Shown in pieces: positions 63,318 through 64,000 of a stretch of DNA of 64,000 nt. The stretch is taken from contig NZ_JAGGLK010000001.1 in the NCBI RefSeq assembly GCF_017874375.1, positions 248,001-312,000 of the forward strand, in the 5' to 3' direction. The notes beneath the pieces were generated by a model. That model saw only the letters and a list, made by a program, of their open reading frames with translations. It did no database searches and was not told the DNA's origin. The first letter of the stretch is position 1. Each line of letters begins with the position of its first letter. Made by a program: the position numbers and the translations under genes. The DNA comes from Methanohalophilus levihalophilus (GTDB taxonomy: Archaea; Halobacteriota; Methanosarcinia; Methanosarcinales; Methanosarcinaceae).

Positions 63318-63770
63318 ATGTTAATATCCTCTTCCCGCTCTCCTTCACAATCGACGCGTTCAGTCTGCAAATGGCTGGCTTCTTTTTTCGGATGCAGTTA
63401 TTTAAATCGCGGTAAGCGAAGCCTTGGGGAACTTTTGGAACTGGAGGGTTCAGATCCACTCATTCTGGTAGGAGAATACCATGGTAATCCATCAAGTTTT
63501 TTGATTTACACTGATGGTGTTGAAAGGTTATCCGTATGGATGACCGTAACAGCGCCTCAGGAAAAACTTCCGCGAAGGCTTCCAAAACCCTCAATTGAAG
63601 GGAAAGGCGATTTGTTCAATTTGCTTTCTTCTGCTCTGGCAATTCCTGTAGGAGAATGCAACAAGAGTTGCTTCAGGGTTTCTGATGATACGATTGATTT
63701 TTTCGGCGGTAATGGCCTGCTTTTCAGGTTCAATGTGAAAAGCTTTAAAGAATGCGTTGATGCACAATGA
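63318..63770 (+). CDS. Brix-domain (Imp4-like) ribosome-biogenesis protein
   Basis: 150 residues. Start MLISSSRSPSQSTRSVCKWL is the Brix signature for rRNA binding; GELLELEGSDPLILVGEYHG and a C-terminal strand pair follow. Archaeal homologue of Imp4/Rpf1-type factors. The stop overlaps the next gene (ATGA). Confidence 0.85.
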   Translation: MLISSSRSPSQSTRSVCKWLASFFGCSYLNRGKRSLGELLELEGSDPLILVGEYHGNPSSFLIYTDGVERLSVWMTVTAPQEKLPRRLPKPSIEGKGDLFNLLSSALAIPVGECNKSCFRVSDDTIDFFGGNGLLFRFNVKSFKECVDAQ

Positions 63771-64000
63771 AAATCTTTGTAAAATCCACTTTTGAAACGA
63801 GATATGCGGAAACCATATATCTTACTATGCTTCCTGAGCTTGACAGGTTGGTTACCGACAGATCTTCTATTCATTTAACATTGGGTAACAACTGTCTGAT
63901 CCTTGAAATGGGTGCAGGGGATCTGGTTTCGATGCGTTCTACCTTAAACACATGGTACAGGCTTGTTAACGTGGCTTATGAGGCATGTTCAATAACCAGT
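63767..64000 (+). CDS. pcc1: KEOPS subunit Pcc1 (3' end outside window)
   Basis: 78 codons are visible: MKIFVKSTFETRYAETIYLT, a helix DRLVTDRSSI, a strand NNCLILEMGAGDLVSMRSTL and the helix NTWYRLVNVAYEA. This matches the small Pcc1 dimerisation subunit of the KEOPS complex that makes t6A in tRNA. It follows the Brix gene as in related archaea. Confidence 0.82.
   Translation, partial: MKIFVKSTFETRYAETIYLTMLPELDRLVTDRSSIHLTLGNNCLILEMGAGDLVSMRSTLNTWYRLVNVAYEACSITS

Overview
The window is archaeal chromosome, most likely from a methylotrophic member of the Methanosarcinaceae (Methanohalophilus, Methanolobus or Methanococcoides type). The clues are an archaeal exosome/proteasome/RNase P superoperon, archaeal-type ProRS and IleRS, the pterin enzyme MptE, SepF, DUF373 and DUF3467 proteins, an intron-bearing tRNA-Trp and GGTGATC-type ribosome-binding sites. 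Nearly every gene ends in TAA or TGA. TAG occurs in-frame inside two genes, as expected if UAG is read as pyrrolysine. No pyl gene lies in the window, so that reading is inferred.

Layout. 1-2.6 kb: a secreted tetratricopeptide protein cut by the window edge. 2.8-5.5 kb: a tiny NrdD-like glycyl-radical protein, a structured intergenic RNA candidate, a decayed winged-helix gene and a small cluster of winged-helix genes. 5.69-25.20 kb: a 19.5-kb integrated virus or plasmid bounded by a 22-nt direct repeat that is the 3' end of tRNA-Glu. 25.3-42.8 kb: host housekeeping genes (Sm protein, DUF5814 helicase, pirin, MTA/MTI phosphorylase, mptE, ileS, a PUA protein, sepF, a ZPR1-type protein, a lipoprotein, a histidine kinase). 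42.9-51.5 kb: a 2871-residue secreted Rhs/YD-repeat protein with a small membrane protein just downstream. 51.7-64 kb: proS, cobT, tRNA-Trp, a haem-binding histidine kinase, then the run rpl15e to pcc1.

The integrated element has three blocks. The left block (6.0-11.8 kb, +) carries an orphan adenine methyltransferase, an HUH rolling-circle Rep, a tyrosine-recombinase-like protein without an evident tyrosine, and a chain of very small genes joined by a repeated stop-to-start connector. A short minus-strand operon (12.1-13.5 kb) encodes a P-loop ATPase and an AbrB-like regulator. The right block (13.6-24.1 kb, +) looks like a virion module: a two-helix coat-like peptide, several small membrane proteins, an 858-residue secreted spike-like protein anchored by C-terminal helices, a Lys/Gly-repeat protein and an 874-residue protein with a nucleotidyltransferase-like domain. 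A CAP-domain gene is inserted on the other strand. The integrase lies beside the intact tRNA and is interrupted by one in-frame TAG although its catalytic residues are kept.

The strongest candidates for something undescribed are: (1) pyrrolysine-dependent expression of the viral integrase and of a second viral protein; (2) a compact three-way-junction RNA at 3503-3598 whose large loop displays C-rich, anti-Shine-Dalgarno-like sequence; (3) the repeated connector linking the small viral genes; (4) an archaeal Rhs polymorphic toxin with a candidate immunity gene, whose surface module is shared with the viral spike.
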